Source of the DNA: Entonaema liquescens
Lineage: Eukaryota; Ascomycota; Sordariomycetes; Xylariales; Xylariaceae
Length of the DNA stretch: 64,000 nt
Direction: 5' to 3'
Assembly (NCBI GenBank): GCA_902805475.1
Contig: CADCSX010000006.1
Coordinates: 1,240,001-1,304,000 of the forward strand
Shown here in pieces: positions 48,726-60,380 of this stretch (position 1 is its first letter; every line of letters begins with the position of its first letter). The translations under genes were made by a program, and so were the position numbers. Under the pieces are notes generated by a model. That model saw nothing but the letters and a program-made list of their open reading frames with translations. It was not told where the DNA came from and ran no database searches.

Positions 48726-50403
48726 CGCCTTAAGGGTTAACACGGCATAATAGGCTGATATTTCCTGTATTGGTTTATACGTTTGGAGTCTGGGGCTTCT
48801 TCCTAACCAATGGTTGACGACATGAAGTCGCTCTTCGGAGAAACAAGGCGCTCAAGACCGGGCACAACAGTTCAGCTGCGGTATTCGGACATGGGGGGTA
48901 TGGGGCGGTAGGTGTTCTAGACGGTTGAGGCTCCGACAGGAGCCGATGGACCCGACGGAAGCGAAAAAAATTGGAGCTTGAGAGAGAGGGCTCGACGGCA
49001 AACATCGGAAGGTCACCGGTCCGCCAAATCGGGGGGGAGGGCTTCGCACAAAGACGAGATGCGTTACCACGTAGTAGTAGGTAACTTAATATGCATAGTC
49101 AAAGGTGCGGTGTATATATACCGCATTCATTAGAGGTAGTTTTATGGAAAATCAGCAATAAGTTCGTATCCCGATTTCGCTATTTTTAAGGGGGGGGGGA
49201 AAGGTTCTTTGAAAACTCGCACGAGTATTATCCGAAGTCTGGAAGAGAAGATGCGGGTACGGGTGCAGGCAGTGCAGATTGCAGGTGCAGGTATTTCTGC
49301 GGTGTAGGATAGGTATTAAGTCTTTAGGTCTATAATGGGTAACCTTCTTACATGTATTAATGTACCATTGTCTGATTGTGTATATTGTACCCTTACCATC
49401 GCACAGAAAGAGCGGAGCGTAAGTGATCTGCCAGGGATCTCGTACCACCTACCTGCGCAGTTATAGATTTTGTTAGATTTTATTAGGGCTTTTCCATTGG
49501 ACTAAGCTAGGACCTGGGGCTACCGAGGTGACATCATAAGTATCTCAATTCTCACCTCCGAGTGGAGGCAATTGGGGAATTTTTTTGCTGCGAGTATCCG
49601 AATCGTGTTACCCATAACCTTGATTACGCCTTTTTGCCGCCCTTACCTTGAAAGTATTCTTTCCCTTTCTACAGTTAGTAATTAAGAGACTGACTGCATA
49701 GTGTTAAATAGCTACATGTAGTGAATAGAGAATTAGGTATATACTACCTAACACGGTGAGAAGGTATGTTGTTCATGGGGTCCGATATGGGTATCTACCT
49801 GCATGCAATCATCAGCGTACTTTTGCAGTTTACTCGCACCGAATGCCCCTCACGTGGGGTAGCGGGGTGTTTCTAGACATGGCATTTTGCTGGCATCTCT
49901 CAACTGCCCTTACTCCAACCAATCATGGTTCCACAAATTCAAATCCCATCCCTACCAGTACATACATATGTACCCCGCTACCGGAGAACAGGGTCCTCCT
50001 TCCGATGTTCGGCGGTCCGTATAAGGCAAAAGAGAGGAAAAAAAGCCAAACAAAAGAAAGAGAACCATCGTTGTACCTAGGTAGAGCTTTCCTGTGCCGG
50101 CAGCGCCGCCTCCCTTTGACTTCAAGATGTACATTACTTTCTGTTCTTTCCCTAAGATTTATTTAAACCCTCTCCCCGCATTAATAGATTTTCAAAAATC
50201 TGCCAGCCGCTTAGTCCTTTGTGAATCCTGAATTCTACTTCCCATCTCCCCCCTTTCCCCTACTTTCTTACGCCGTGGTTTTCCTTATATCTGCTTCCTC
50301 CCGTTCCGACTCAACAGGCTGCGTGCGCCGAAAAACAAAGCTTTGATCAAGGGGTCACGAGATAAGGGATATCGTATTTTTTAAAAAGATCTTTTTTTCC
50401 AAG
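48726..50403. other. Intergenic, upstream of LEU1
   Basis: 3' UTR of the disordered protein gene and promoter/5' UTR of LEU1. Contains a G-run at 49191-49199, one ACCTAGGTA motif at 50075, a CCG-N4-CGG palindrome at 49975-49984 and a pyrimidine-rich 5' leader (50220-50300). No gene seen. Confidence 0.5.
49975..49984. promoter_or_regulatory. Possible Leu3-type zinc-cluster site CCG-N4-CGG
   Basis: CCGCTACCGG, about 420 bases before the LEU1 start, fits the everted CCG-N4-CGG core bound by Leu3-type regulators of leucine genes in yeast and filamentous fungi. A ten-base match with four free positions can occur by chance, so this rests on position and gene identity. Confidence 0.35.
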
Positions 50404-52929
50404 ATGCCCGCTGCCGAAGGTGCTCCGCAGACCTTGTACGACAAGATTCTGGCTGCTCATGTCGTGGATGAGAAGCTTGACGGCACGGTCCTCCTCTATA
50501 TCGGTATGCCTTTGATCCAATTAGAAAGGGGTTGGGAGTTATACTAATTCACCTTCGTGAAATAGACAGACATCTTGTCCATGAAGTCACTTCACCCGTA
50601 TGTGATACTCAAAAACTTGTGTTTAACCTACCAAAATCTGACTAGAGCCACAGCAAGCCTTTGAAGGCTTAAAAAATGCAGGACGCCAAGTACGACGACC
50701 AGACTGCACCCTTGCCACTACAGACCACGTATGTATATTGCATTATAAACCCCTATAGATCATTGATTGGGCGATGCTGACCTTCGTTTTTAAGAATGTT
50801 CCCACGAAATCCCGAAAAGGCATCAAGGACATTGCCACCTTCATCGAACAAGACGATTCTCGCCTACAGTGCTTAACCCTGGAGGAGAATGTTAAAGAAT
50901 TCGGTATCACCTACTTCGGTCTAGGCGACAAACGTCAGGGTATCGTTCATGTCATCGGCCCCGAGCAAGGTTTCACCCTTCCCGGTACTACTTTAGTCTG
51001 CGGTGACAGCCATACCTCTACTCATGGCGCCTTCGGCTGCTTTGCCATTGGTATCGGTACCAGTGAAGTCGAGCACGTCCTGGCTACCCAGTGCCTCATT
51101 ACAAAGAGAAGTAAGAACATGAGGATACAAGTCGAGGGTGAACTGGCACCCGGTGTCAGCTCAAAAGACGTTATACTCCACGCCATTGGCTTAGTCGGAA
51201 CCGCTGGCGGTACCGGCTGCGTCATCGAGTTCTGCGGCTCCGTTATCCGTAACCTAAGTATGGAGGCTCGCATGTCCATCTGCAACATGTCTATCGAGGC
51301 TGGTGCTCGCGCCGGCATGGTTGCTCCTGACGATATCACCTTTGATTATCTTAAGGGCAAGCCTCTAGCTCCTCCCTACGGTACGCCCGAATGGGATCGT
51401 GCTGTAAAGTACTGGAGAACCCTTCAGTCAGACCCCGGCGCCAAGTATGACGTCGATGTCCAGATTGATGCCAAGGATATCATCCCAACTGTGACTTGGG
51501 GTACAAGCCCCGAGGATGTTGTCCCTATTACCGGTGTTGTCCCCGACCCCGAAACATTCAAAACCGAGTCGAAGAAGAAGGCTGGTCGAAGGATGCTCGA
51601 ATACATGGGTCTCACAGCCGGTACCCCCATGGAAGAGATTGTTGTTGACAAGGTCTTTATTGGTTCCTGCACAAATTCGCGAATCGAGGATCTCCGAGCC
51701 GCTGCTCAAGTTGTCAAGGGCAAGAAGAAGGCCGACAATGTCAAACGCGCCATGATTGTGCCTGGCTCTGAGTTATCAAAGACCAAGCTGAAGCTGAGGG
51801 TCTTGATAAGATCTTCCTCGAGGCCGGGTTTGAATGGAGAGAAGCGGGATGTAGTATGTGTCTTGGCATGAACCCGGATATTCTATCGCCCAAGGAACGA
51901 TGTGCTAGCACAAGCAACCGAAACTTTGAAGGCAGACAAGGTGCCCAGGGCAGGACACATTTGATGTCGCCGGTTATGGCGGCGGCGGCTGCCATTGTTG
52001 GCAAGCTTGCTGACGTCCGGAAATTGACCGAATATTCGGGCAGTCCCCATATCGAAGCTTATAAAGTAAACACGACAACATCATCGGGCAAGGCGCATGC
52101 TGATGAGAGCATCGAGGATGATGACACTGCCAAGGAGAGACTTGCCGATCAGCCGGAGGACGTTTCGCCTCATGTTAACACCACTGCCACAGAAGTTGCT
52201 GGCTCCCAGGGCCTGCCCAAATTCACTGTTCACAGGGGTATTGCCGCTCACTTAGACCGAGCTAACGTCGATACCGATGCCATCATCCCTAAGCAGTTCC
52301 TCAAGACTATCAAGCGAACCGGACTTGGGACCGCTCTATTCCACGATTCAAGAACCAAGGAGGATGGTTCGCCTAACCCCGATTTCGTTCTTAACCAAGA
52401 ACCATGGACGAATGCCAAGGTCCTAGTCTGCACAGGCCCTAACTTCGGATGTGGTAGCTCGAGAGAACACGCACCATGGGCCTTGAACGATTTCGGCATT
52501 CGGTGTATCATCGCCCCGTCGTTCGCTGATATCTTCTTCAACAACACCTTCAAGAACGGCATGCTGCCCATTGCTATCAAGGACCAGGCCAAACTCGAAA
52601 AGATCGCGGCGGAGGCACGCGCAGGTAAGGAGATCGAAGTTGATCTTCCTAACCAAGTCATCCGTGATGCCGACGGCAACGAGCTCTCCGGGTTTGAAGT
52701 TGAGGAGTTCCGCAAGCACTGCTTGATCAACGGTCTTGACGATATCGGCCTAACCCTACAGCTTGAGGACAAGATTGTCGATTACGAGAAGAAGGCCTCG
52801 GTCAGAACCCCCTGGGTCGACGGCACGGCATACCTTAAGAGGGGGCGCAACGGCCGATTAGCCGCTAAGCCAGTGCCGGTTCCCACTACGAACCGCGGGC
52901 AGGAGCTCAAGGACCCTATTGACTGGTAA
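50404..52929 (+). CDS. LEU1: 3-isopropylmalate dehydratase (isopropylmalate isomerase), with apparent -1 frameshift
   Basis: [4Fe-4S] aconitase-family enzyme converting 2-isopropylmalate to 3-isopropylmalate, the second step of leucine synthesis; cytosolic in fungi. Exons: 50404-50503, 50566-50597, 50654-50728 and 50795-52929, with consistent phases. Large-subunit part: DRHLVHEVTSPQAFEGL, TTDHNVPT, CGDSHTSTHGAFG and cluster cysteines in FIGSCTNSRIEDL and CSMCLGMNPD. The small-subunit swivel domain follows a linker (NVDTDAIIPKQFLKTI, GPNFGCGSSREHAPW). Between MIVPGSEL (~51765) and the segment encoding GLDKIFLEAGFEWREAGCSM (~51795) the frame changes by one base, near ACCAAGCTG at 51780-51790. 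As written, translation stops at 51871 after about 427 residues. With one more base the gene would encode about 780, the normal fungal length. Either a real loss-of-function allele or, more likely, a base missed in a C-run. Confidence 0.92.
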
Positions 52930-53908
52930 AGGAAACGGAGGGGCGCTTTTATATTGCGTTGTTTTGCTTCCACGGATTGGCGTTTCGCTGGGAAAATGAA
53001 TGGTACTTTTAAGCACCGACGAATTTTAATGCAGCACTTGCTTACGTCGTTGATTTAATCTATTGCGTATTTTTACGTTCGACGAGAAACGGAACACTAT
53101 GGAATGGGATGATAGTAGTTATGACTACCGGTTACCTTTGAGATATCTCAGGTTAGGTTTAGTAATGCCCTTTGCATGAACGAAATCGTTTTCGAAGCTT
53201 CGGGTTGGTGGTGTGGTGGATGATTATATAGTCCTAAATAAATGGACTGTCCTTGAACAAGAACTACTTTGAACTTGACTCGTTTTTTTGATGGAAGTGA
53301 TTGTGGTTTAAGGACGGGGTAATTCGTACCATTCCATTATATGCCTATGCTAGATTTATTCCCTCGTGATCGTATAAGGCTTATTACAAATCTAGACAAG
53401 AGAGAAGAAAAGAACATAAAAAACAACAAGTTATTAAAATAATTATCGTTAGGTCGAGCGAATCAAAACCTGCCACGATTTATATATAGCCTTTCCTCTA
53501 TAGAGATTCCCTCCCCTCCCTTATAAGTTCCCATACTAGGCTAGTGGAAATCTTTATCAGTTCATGGCTTGCCTTGTTATACAGAAAAGAGCAAGACGCA
53601 GCCCCGTTTTAATAAGGTATCACGATACATCATAATGACGTGCGATTAACTTGGGAGATTCTGTTCATTCGTTTTTCATATCTAGGTACCTACTTAAGGT
53701 ATCTGAAGATTCCTTAGGTTCTAATTCCGTTGAGATGGTCATGCAGAAACTACCTACCTACCTAGGTACCCAACCCATAAAAGACTCACTATAATAATGA
53801 TAACAACAACAATAAAAAGCCGCGGCTTGAACTACCTACGTTAGGTAGTACCGTAGCAGATTTCTCCTACGCCCTACCCCCCCTCTCTCTGTCTCTCACC
53901 CTATCGTC
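52930..53908. other. Convergent intergenic region
   Basis: Between the stop codons of LEU1 (+) and the F-box gene (-). Contains an ACCTAGGTA motif at 53758 within tandem CTAC units (53751-53762). No gene seen. Confidence 0.5.
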
Positions 53909-55348
53909 CTACACAAACACCGAGCACCGCATCCTCTCCAACACGCGCGTACTCGGCATCTTCCTCTCGCGCAGACAGCCATCGTACACGGGCGCCATAT
54001 CGGTGTGCACGACGGCGCGCTGGCACACGACGCGCCCGAGCCGCGGGGTATCCAGCCCGCGCAGCAGGGCGCGGTAGGCGTCCTCGTGCTCGAGCTCGTC
54101 GGCCTGTAGGACCAGGAGCTCGCGCAGGGAGGCGGGGAGAGAGGGGGATAGGGCCTCGGGCGAGGGGAAGTCGCCGCGGGACAGCGCGAGGAAGGACAGG
54201 TTGGGGGCGAGGGAGGAGAGGGCGCGGAGGAATCGGGATGATGGGGTTGGGGTTGGGGAGCCAGACGTAGACTCAGAATCGGGGGTGGAGTTGGGGTTGG
54301 GGTTGGGGTCTATGGCACCGTCTATCCCGTGCTCGAAAGCCGTTGTGTCCAAGTATAAGAACTCGAGGCTCTGGCCGTATAGCTCCAGCGCGTCGGCGAA
54401 GCACGGCGCGCGAGACGGCCGTACGTTGCCCGTTCGCATGTTGATAAAGAGCGAGCGCGGGCGACCGCACGCCGCGAGCAGCGTGGTCAGGCCCTGACTG
54501 CTGAGGCGGCACGACTCCAGCGTGATATCGACGGGGCCTCGGTTCTGCAGATAGGGCTTGGGGTGCTCGGGGAGAAGCGGTAGAGGCTGGCTGCCGTCGA
54601 CAGTCGAATCGCCCAAGTTCCCAAGCTCGAGATGCTGTAGCTTCGGCAGGGCAAGCACATCCAGGGCGTCGGCTAGGCATAAGCCATTAACGTAGTCTCC
54701 CAGCTGGACGTGCCGGAGGGCGCCGAGCATAGTCCCCCAGCCGTCTTGCAGCGGATTCTCGAGCTGCATGCGCGCGCATCGGAGCACCTGTCTTGTCCGC
54801 GGCCCGCATCCCCTATCGAGAGCCGGGATCATAAGGGCCTCGATGTCCGTGCACAGGACGAGTACGAAGGCGAGCAGCGCATCGCCGACATCATACAGCA
54901 TCTCGTCGACGATGGCATCCCTCAAGTCGTCCGGCACGGCGGAGTCGGCACCCGCGAGCGCCTCGCGATACCGGGCGCGCAAGTCCGCCTTGGCAACAGC
55001 CGATTTCCAGCGGGTGTCTTTCCAAGGGCGGGAAGCGACCTCTTTAACAAAGCGGGCGAGGTGCGGCTTCTGCGCGAGCTTCCAGCAGAGGTAGCAAAGG
55101 AGATCGGTAGAGCGGTGGAAGTTCCAGGGGGCTTTGGCGTTCCGGGGCTGGTAGTTTTGCACGGCGATGTGGACGTACGGGGTTGCAACGCGGCACCACT
55201 TCCTACTGACCCCACGCAGCTTGAGGATGGTGGATACGTCGGCCTTGCGGTCGAATTTATCAATGACGCCGATGAGAATTTCCTCGGGCAGGGAATCCAT
55301 TTTTGATACCGTCGTATGAGGGGGGTTGAGTATTTTCGAGAGGAGCAT
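53909..55348 (-). CDS. F-box protein
   Basis: Probable substrate receptor of an SCF ubiquitin ligase; target unknown. Intronless ORF of 479 residues, ATG at 55348. An in-frame ATG at 55300 (residue 17, MDSLPEEILIGVIDKF) begins exactly at the F-box and may be the true start. The F-box is ~17-60 (LPEEILIGVIDKFDRKADVSTILKLRGVSRKWCRVATPY). The rest is Leu-rich with repeated patterns (LPKLQHLELGNL, LAACGRPRSLFINM, LAPNLSFLALSRGDF, LPASLRELLVLQAD) suggesting degenerate leucine-rich repeats for substrate binding. A low-complexity DPNPNPNSTPDSESTSGS insert lies near residue 350. GC content is higher than in neighbouring intergenic DNA. The C-terminus ends MRCSVFV. Confidence 0.82.
   Translation of the reverse strand: MLLSKILNPPHTTVSKMDSLPEEILIGVIDKFDRKADVSTILKLRGVSRKWCRVATPYVHIAVQNYQPRNAKAPWNFHRSTDLLCYLCWKLAQKPHLARFVKEVASRPWKDTRWKSAVAKADLRARYREALAGADSAVPDDLRDAIVDEMLYDVGDALLAFVLVLCTDIEALMIPALDRGCGPRTRQVLRCARMQLENPLQDGWGTMLGALRHVQLGDYVNGLCLADALDVLALPKLQHLELGNLGDSTVDGSQPLPLLPEHPKPYLQNRGPVDITLESCRLSSQGLTTLLAACGRPRSLFINMRTGNVRPSRAPCFADALELYGQSLEFLYLDTTAFEHGIDGAIDPNPNPNSTPDSESTSGSPTPTPSSRFLRALSSLAPNLSFLALSRGDFPSPEALSPSLPASLRELLVLQADELEHEDAYRALLRGLDTPRLGRVVCQRAVVHTDMAPVYDGCLRERKMPSTRVLERMRCSVFV
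54241..54310 (+). repeat. GGGGTT-type repeats inside the F-box gene
   Basis: Two clusters of GGGGTT units on the plus strand (54242-54262 and 54290-54310) lie within the coding sequence for the Asn/Pro-rich insert. Four closely spaced G4 runs in each could fold as G-quadruplexes on the non-template strand. Confidence 0.6.
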
Positions 55349-57371
55349 GGCGGGGTATTATTATGTATCTTCTGTTTTCATGCAGAAGAATCTTTGACAA
55401 GTTGTAAAGAAAGGTTGTCGTAATATATAGTTACCTAGGTAGTAGTCTATCTTGGTGGTCTCATATACCCACGTAGTAAGTAGTAACTCGGAAAGAGACG
55501 AAACGATGAGTATGATATAACTAACCATCTCACCATCGTCTCATAGAGCCAAGCAAGCCGGACTACAACCTATCTCTCAAGCTTGTTGCGGATCCTATGC
55601 TGAGTCATCCGGCTTCTTACCCGCGGCGGAGATGTTGTGGAGGGCTTCACAAATCCGTCCCCTGCAGCGGATATAAGGTGGTAGCCAATAAGAACTGCAG
55701 ATTTGGAGCCAAGTGTTGAAAGCAACCAATCATATTCAACTATGAATATACTATGAATATTATGAGAACCGCCGTTCAAGTTTTGATTGGTTAGGAGGTA
55801 AGTCCCTTGCACAGGTGAATTTGCTGAAGCTCTCCCAACACATCCTCGGACATACGAGGTAGTTCGGCGTAAGTGTCCATCGCCACGTTCTTCATGAGAT
55901 GAGATCATGTATCATGAGGGTATACTTGATGAATGGTCTTTTCCTGATCCACGTGTCTTTCGTGTGTGTTTGAGAGTAACTATATATCCAAGAAGATAGT
56001 ATCTACTGAGACTTGGTCTGTTAATTGTTTATACCATATATTAAACTTTGCTATGATATACCCGAGAGATTTTGGTAAGCTTTGCCTCGCTCCTAGGTAA
56101 GCTTGTGTAGCAAAACAAATGACCTTATGGGGCTGTGTATCTATATCATGTTAGCTTGTACAAATATCTCCTATTCATTCTTGGTGACACTCAGTGTGAT
56201 GTAGTGGACGCGAATCGACATGACTGATTGTATGGCTGAGGTAATTTACCTTATCTAAAATGGGACAAGTACAATAAGGTAGTAGAGAAGAGAAGCTTAT
56301 GTCATATCCTCTGCCATGTCAATTTAGGCGTTAAGGTCGGTCCGAACGTTCCACATAGAAATACCCATTTCGGTTAGTAAAGCAAAAGCCGAACGTAATA
56401 TCACGGACCCGAATATAAGTAGTCCGAAATTCACCAAGTAGTTTTCTTATACACATATCTGACAGGTGTAGCTACAAGAAGGCATCTGTATGTACTGGGG
56501 ATACCTGCGCAGGCAGTGACGATCAAAAGAAGCATAGCAGACAGTAAACAGTAAATAACTGCGGGATCACCACTTAAATACCATATGCGCAAGTACCCTA
56601 TTGACTGAAGAGAGTATCTGTAAGAAAGTATCTCTCCTTATTTATGTATCACTGTGCCCATGCTGAGCACAGTATTAGAGCCCACAATTATCTCTATATC
56701 ATAGAATCGGTATCATCATCCTGGCATTCCAAACACGCCTAGCTCTCGTCGAACTACTGAAACGCCATACTGAGACCGCATATTGCCGACCCTCGAACTC
56801 AAAGCAAAAGCAAATATCCTCATCCCACCAACGCCTACGTAGAGACAATTGATCCTCACGCACGCACACCAATTTGGTGCGAATTGTCCTCCCGCATCGT
56901 AATATAGAGATACGTGCCTGTAGCTTTCCCTCCTAAACCACTGGCCTCTCTATACACTGCCATCTGTCTTTTATCTCCATTTGCCCTGCAAAATGGCAGA
57001 GAGATGACGTATCGTTCCATAACTCTACTAATTCCCACTTCTCCGAACCTATCCTACAGGTAACCAAACCCGTGGAATAAGCGCCGATACGCCAATTGCC
57101 GTACTGGCCGTAAACACAATATTGGCACTAGCCAACTGAACGACGTCACGGCCGACTCCCATGCATCTATAAACACCTAAAGTGTCATATGTAGTACTTC
57201 TATCAATAATTTGGATTGTCAGCGCCTCGCAGTATCGCGCAATCCCACGGGCCGTCAATAACGAGACGTATTGCCGGAATATAAGAACGTGGGGCGGAAT
57301 GGCGCCGCGTTCGAGCGGGATCGACTAAGATCGACAAAATTGCTGTTCTGATGGACGTAAGACCGGCAATA
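55349..57371. other. Gene-poor intergenic region
   Basis: Upstream region of the F-box gene and downstream region of the J-domain gene. Contains an ACCTAGGTA motif at 55432. Minus-strand open frames at 56856-57258 are short, domain-less and without convincing splice sites. No gene claimed. Confidence 0.5.
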
Positions 57372-60300
57372 CTATTTCACCCGGTCTCTGAACATCATGA
57401 ATTCGCGAATCTTGGCCTGGTGGTCCGCATGTGCACTGAGCCATTGCTGACGGACGACCTGATCTTGCTCAAGCTCTGCCAAGTAGTCGCGTGCAGCATC
57501 GCTACCCCCAAAAGATGTATCAAGCCATGCTACTCCTCGCTGTTGGCGACGGATCTTGAAATCTTCTTGACGGGTGGAGAAATGAGCCATGATTCTAGCA
57601 TTGAAGCTTTCCCACTTGTCCATATACTGATAAAAATCCTGAGCATATTTACTGAATTGTACTTGATTAGGGCGGACCCCTGCAGTAAGCATAGCCTGGG
57701 GGAGCCGCGGAGCAACTGGCGGAGCTGGGAACTCGAGTGTTGTAGGCTTGGGCGGGCGTTCCTTCCCGAGAGGAATCTGCTCTGAAGGCATGCTCTGGAA
57801 GGGCAGCGTAGTCTTTAGATCTCCAAAGTCTCCAAGGCCTTTAGGAGTCGGGTCAGCAAACGGCTCTACCTTTTTGAAGTCTGAGAATGTGGTACGAAAT
57901 TCGTCAGTATCTTCTGAGCCGCCATGCTGGGCAACAAATGGGTTCGCCGTAGGGATGGAAGCTGTCTCGGGCGTAGCGGTTTGGGCGGAATTTCCATTCA
58001 CTGGGTTTCCATCACGAGTTGGGCTTGTAGACTTGGTGCGTACCCCTTCAACATTACCTGCCCTCCACTCTTCTCTATGAGGCTCAACGGGTATTTTTCG
58101 TGCGCCATACATTTGTGACGTCTTTGGGGTATCGTTATCCTTCTCTGATGGAGGCGAGTCGATATCCATAGCAGTCGCGGTATCCATGTTGACTTGCGCA
58201 GATTCAGTCGATGATCGGTGGAGTTCTTGCCATCCCTCGCTCTCTTCTTCATCTACTAGTCCGGCTGTGCCTGCCGTCATTTTGACAGGTTTGGATTTCT
58301 TTATGTTCGCACGGCGGGATGGAGAACTAGAAGTACTACGCGGTGCTTGGGGTTCAAAATGTCGTGGCCCTATCTTATCACTCCACTCACCAGCTGAAAA
58401 CCCGTGCGCTGCGCTATTTCCCACGCCACCCTGCATTGATGGTACACTATCCGTCTCCGTGTGTCTGGACCTCAGTACCTGTCGGCGACTTATACGGCTA
58501 CGTGAGTGGGGCGGTACTCTGGTCGGCGTCTGGGGATCGCTCGCTGTGGCTGTACCGGCACTAAACTTCCAGTCTCCGGGCACCTCGTCATCAACGAACC
58601 TAGTATTGATGCTGTCGGCGCTGTTCCTGGAGAGCCCAGCACCCTGGCTGGGAAGATCGTTTCCAGTCGGGAAAGTAAAGCTAGAAATGTGTCTCTGATT
58701 AGTATTGAGCCTGGTCCTCTTCTTAGGAGTTGTGGCATGTTCAATTCCATCATCGATTTCCGGGAAACTAGTATTGCACTTTCGACCACACTTGGATCGA
58801 TTGTTGATCAGACTGTCAACAGCGCTTCTCTGCTTCTCCTCGATAGGGAGCAGGCTAGGGTTTTGCTTAATCTTAACCCCTCCACTCGAAGGGTTGTGAA
58901 CCTGAGAGTTGAGACGACAATAGCCCGCGCTAACGGAACGATATACTTGTTCTCTTGTATGGCTGTGTTTCTGCTTGGGATGGTTGTCTTGGGGGTTGGG
59001 TAAGCTGGAAGAACTGGGAGATACTGATGCATACACAGAAGGACCGTTGGTAGCCTGGGCAGAGCCGGGACCTGCTACAAACACTTAGTTAGTCCCAGGA
59101 CCTCCAAAAACCCCCAGTAAATTCAACTTGGGGGAACATACGTTTACCAGCATTTGTAGTTGGTGGATTTTCGGCTGTTCCTGGTCGAGGCGGTGGATAG
59201 ACGCCGTTCGCTTCGGCTGTTTGCTTATGCTTGTCGTTAAATCGTGACTGAAAGGTGCCATTTGTGCCGTTGGGCATCTGCTGATCAGTAGACGGTCTGT
59301 TCTCCTTGTCAAACCTGCTCGAATCTTCAGATCCTCCATCGTTACTGGAACTCCGCGGCGTGCTAGAACTTCGGGGACGTGACTGAGGGAATGCTCCAGG
59401 AATATCCGCTTTGCGGGGTGATCGTGTGCTTGTAGTTCGTCCTATTCCTGGCACGTCGTCGAACAAACTCGTCTTCTCCCCGCCGGGAGTATGGTAAGGC
59501 ATGCTTTGCCGTTCGTCCCAAACTTTCTCTCTAAATTGAGCGAGAGGGTCTGCCTTGGTAGACGTGCGTGAATCAGTCGGCGTCGTATCAGTCGGTATTT
59601 CGGTAAACATGCTTGAATGTGTTCTTGTCGTAAAGTAATTCTTACTCGTCACGGGAGGTTCGTCCGCCTGGCCAGGGGAGCGCGGTGTAAAGCCTGTCCG
59701 TCTATTCCCAAACGATGCCTGAGCCTTCTGCTGCTGGTACGCGGTCCTAGGTGGGACAAATTCCGGGTCCGATGCTCTTGCATCCCGTGTTGCTGACGTT
59801 GGTGCACGACCGGGGGTTGGGGGAGGAGCTCTTCGGGAGGCGTTTGGCCTCATATTTTCCCAGGCATCAGCATAGCTCTTGCGAGCTTGGGGGTCATCTC
59901 GAGGGTTAGCTCTAGTTGTTCGAGGCATATTCGTAGTAAAGCTAGTATAGCGCTGGGCTCCGGAGGGGTCGGGTAGGAGACTTCTGCGTTGTGTGTCGCG
60001 TCGGTGGCGGCGGATACTGCTTAGCAATATCTTGCCATGGATTGCCTCGAACACCGGCTCCTCTGGGATTGCGTATGGAATACGCCCTGCGAGCATCATC
60101 ATATTGTCTTCTCAAGGATTCGTCGCTGAGTATTTCGTGGGCAGACTGGATAGTCTGGAACTTCGGATTTACTTCAGCTTCTCGGCCCGGGTTTCGGTCT
60201 GGGTGGTACTTGAGCGCTATATATCAGTAGTTAGTTAGGAGCGGCTAATAAAGATGTTATAGAGAGGCCTAGATGCAACATACCTAATTTCTTGAACTGC

Positions 60301-60380
60301 TTCTTGACTTCTTCGGTGGAAGCACTCGAAGATAGTTCAAGGTCCGCGTAATAGTCGCGGGTTTTGTCCCACTTCGGCAT
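57372..60380 (-). CDS. J-domain (DnaJ) protein, with apparent +1 frameshift in exon 2
   Basis: Class-C type J protein, probably stimulating an Hsp70 through its N-terminal domain; the long remainder is disordered. Exon 1 60284-60380 (MPKWDKTRDYYADLELSSSA), exon 2 59142-60216, exon 3 57372-59074. Introns have GTATGT donors and TAG acceptors. The J-domain is residues ~8-75: the HPD motif is in LKYHPDRNPG, and helix IV ends DESLRRQYDDARRAY. GVRGNPWQDIAKQYPPPPTR follows in the J-domain frame, but the next recognisable text, GAQRYTSFTTNMPRTTR, is in another frame. The spliced length (2,875) exceeds a multiple of three by one. As written the frame ends at TAG 59942-59944, about 123 residues. Without the extra base the product would be about 957. 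The C-terminal ~130 residues (YAQDFYQYMDKWESFNARIM, HFSTRQEDF) look conserved. No intron of suitable length repairs the frame. Confidence 0.75.

Noticed and set aside
56856..57258. Two short minus-strand frames downstream of the J-domain gene
   Set aside because: No recognisable protein sequence and no convincing intron linking them.
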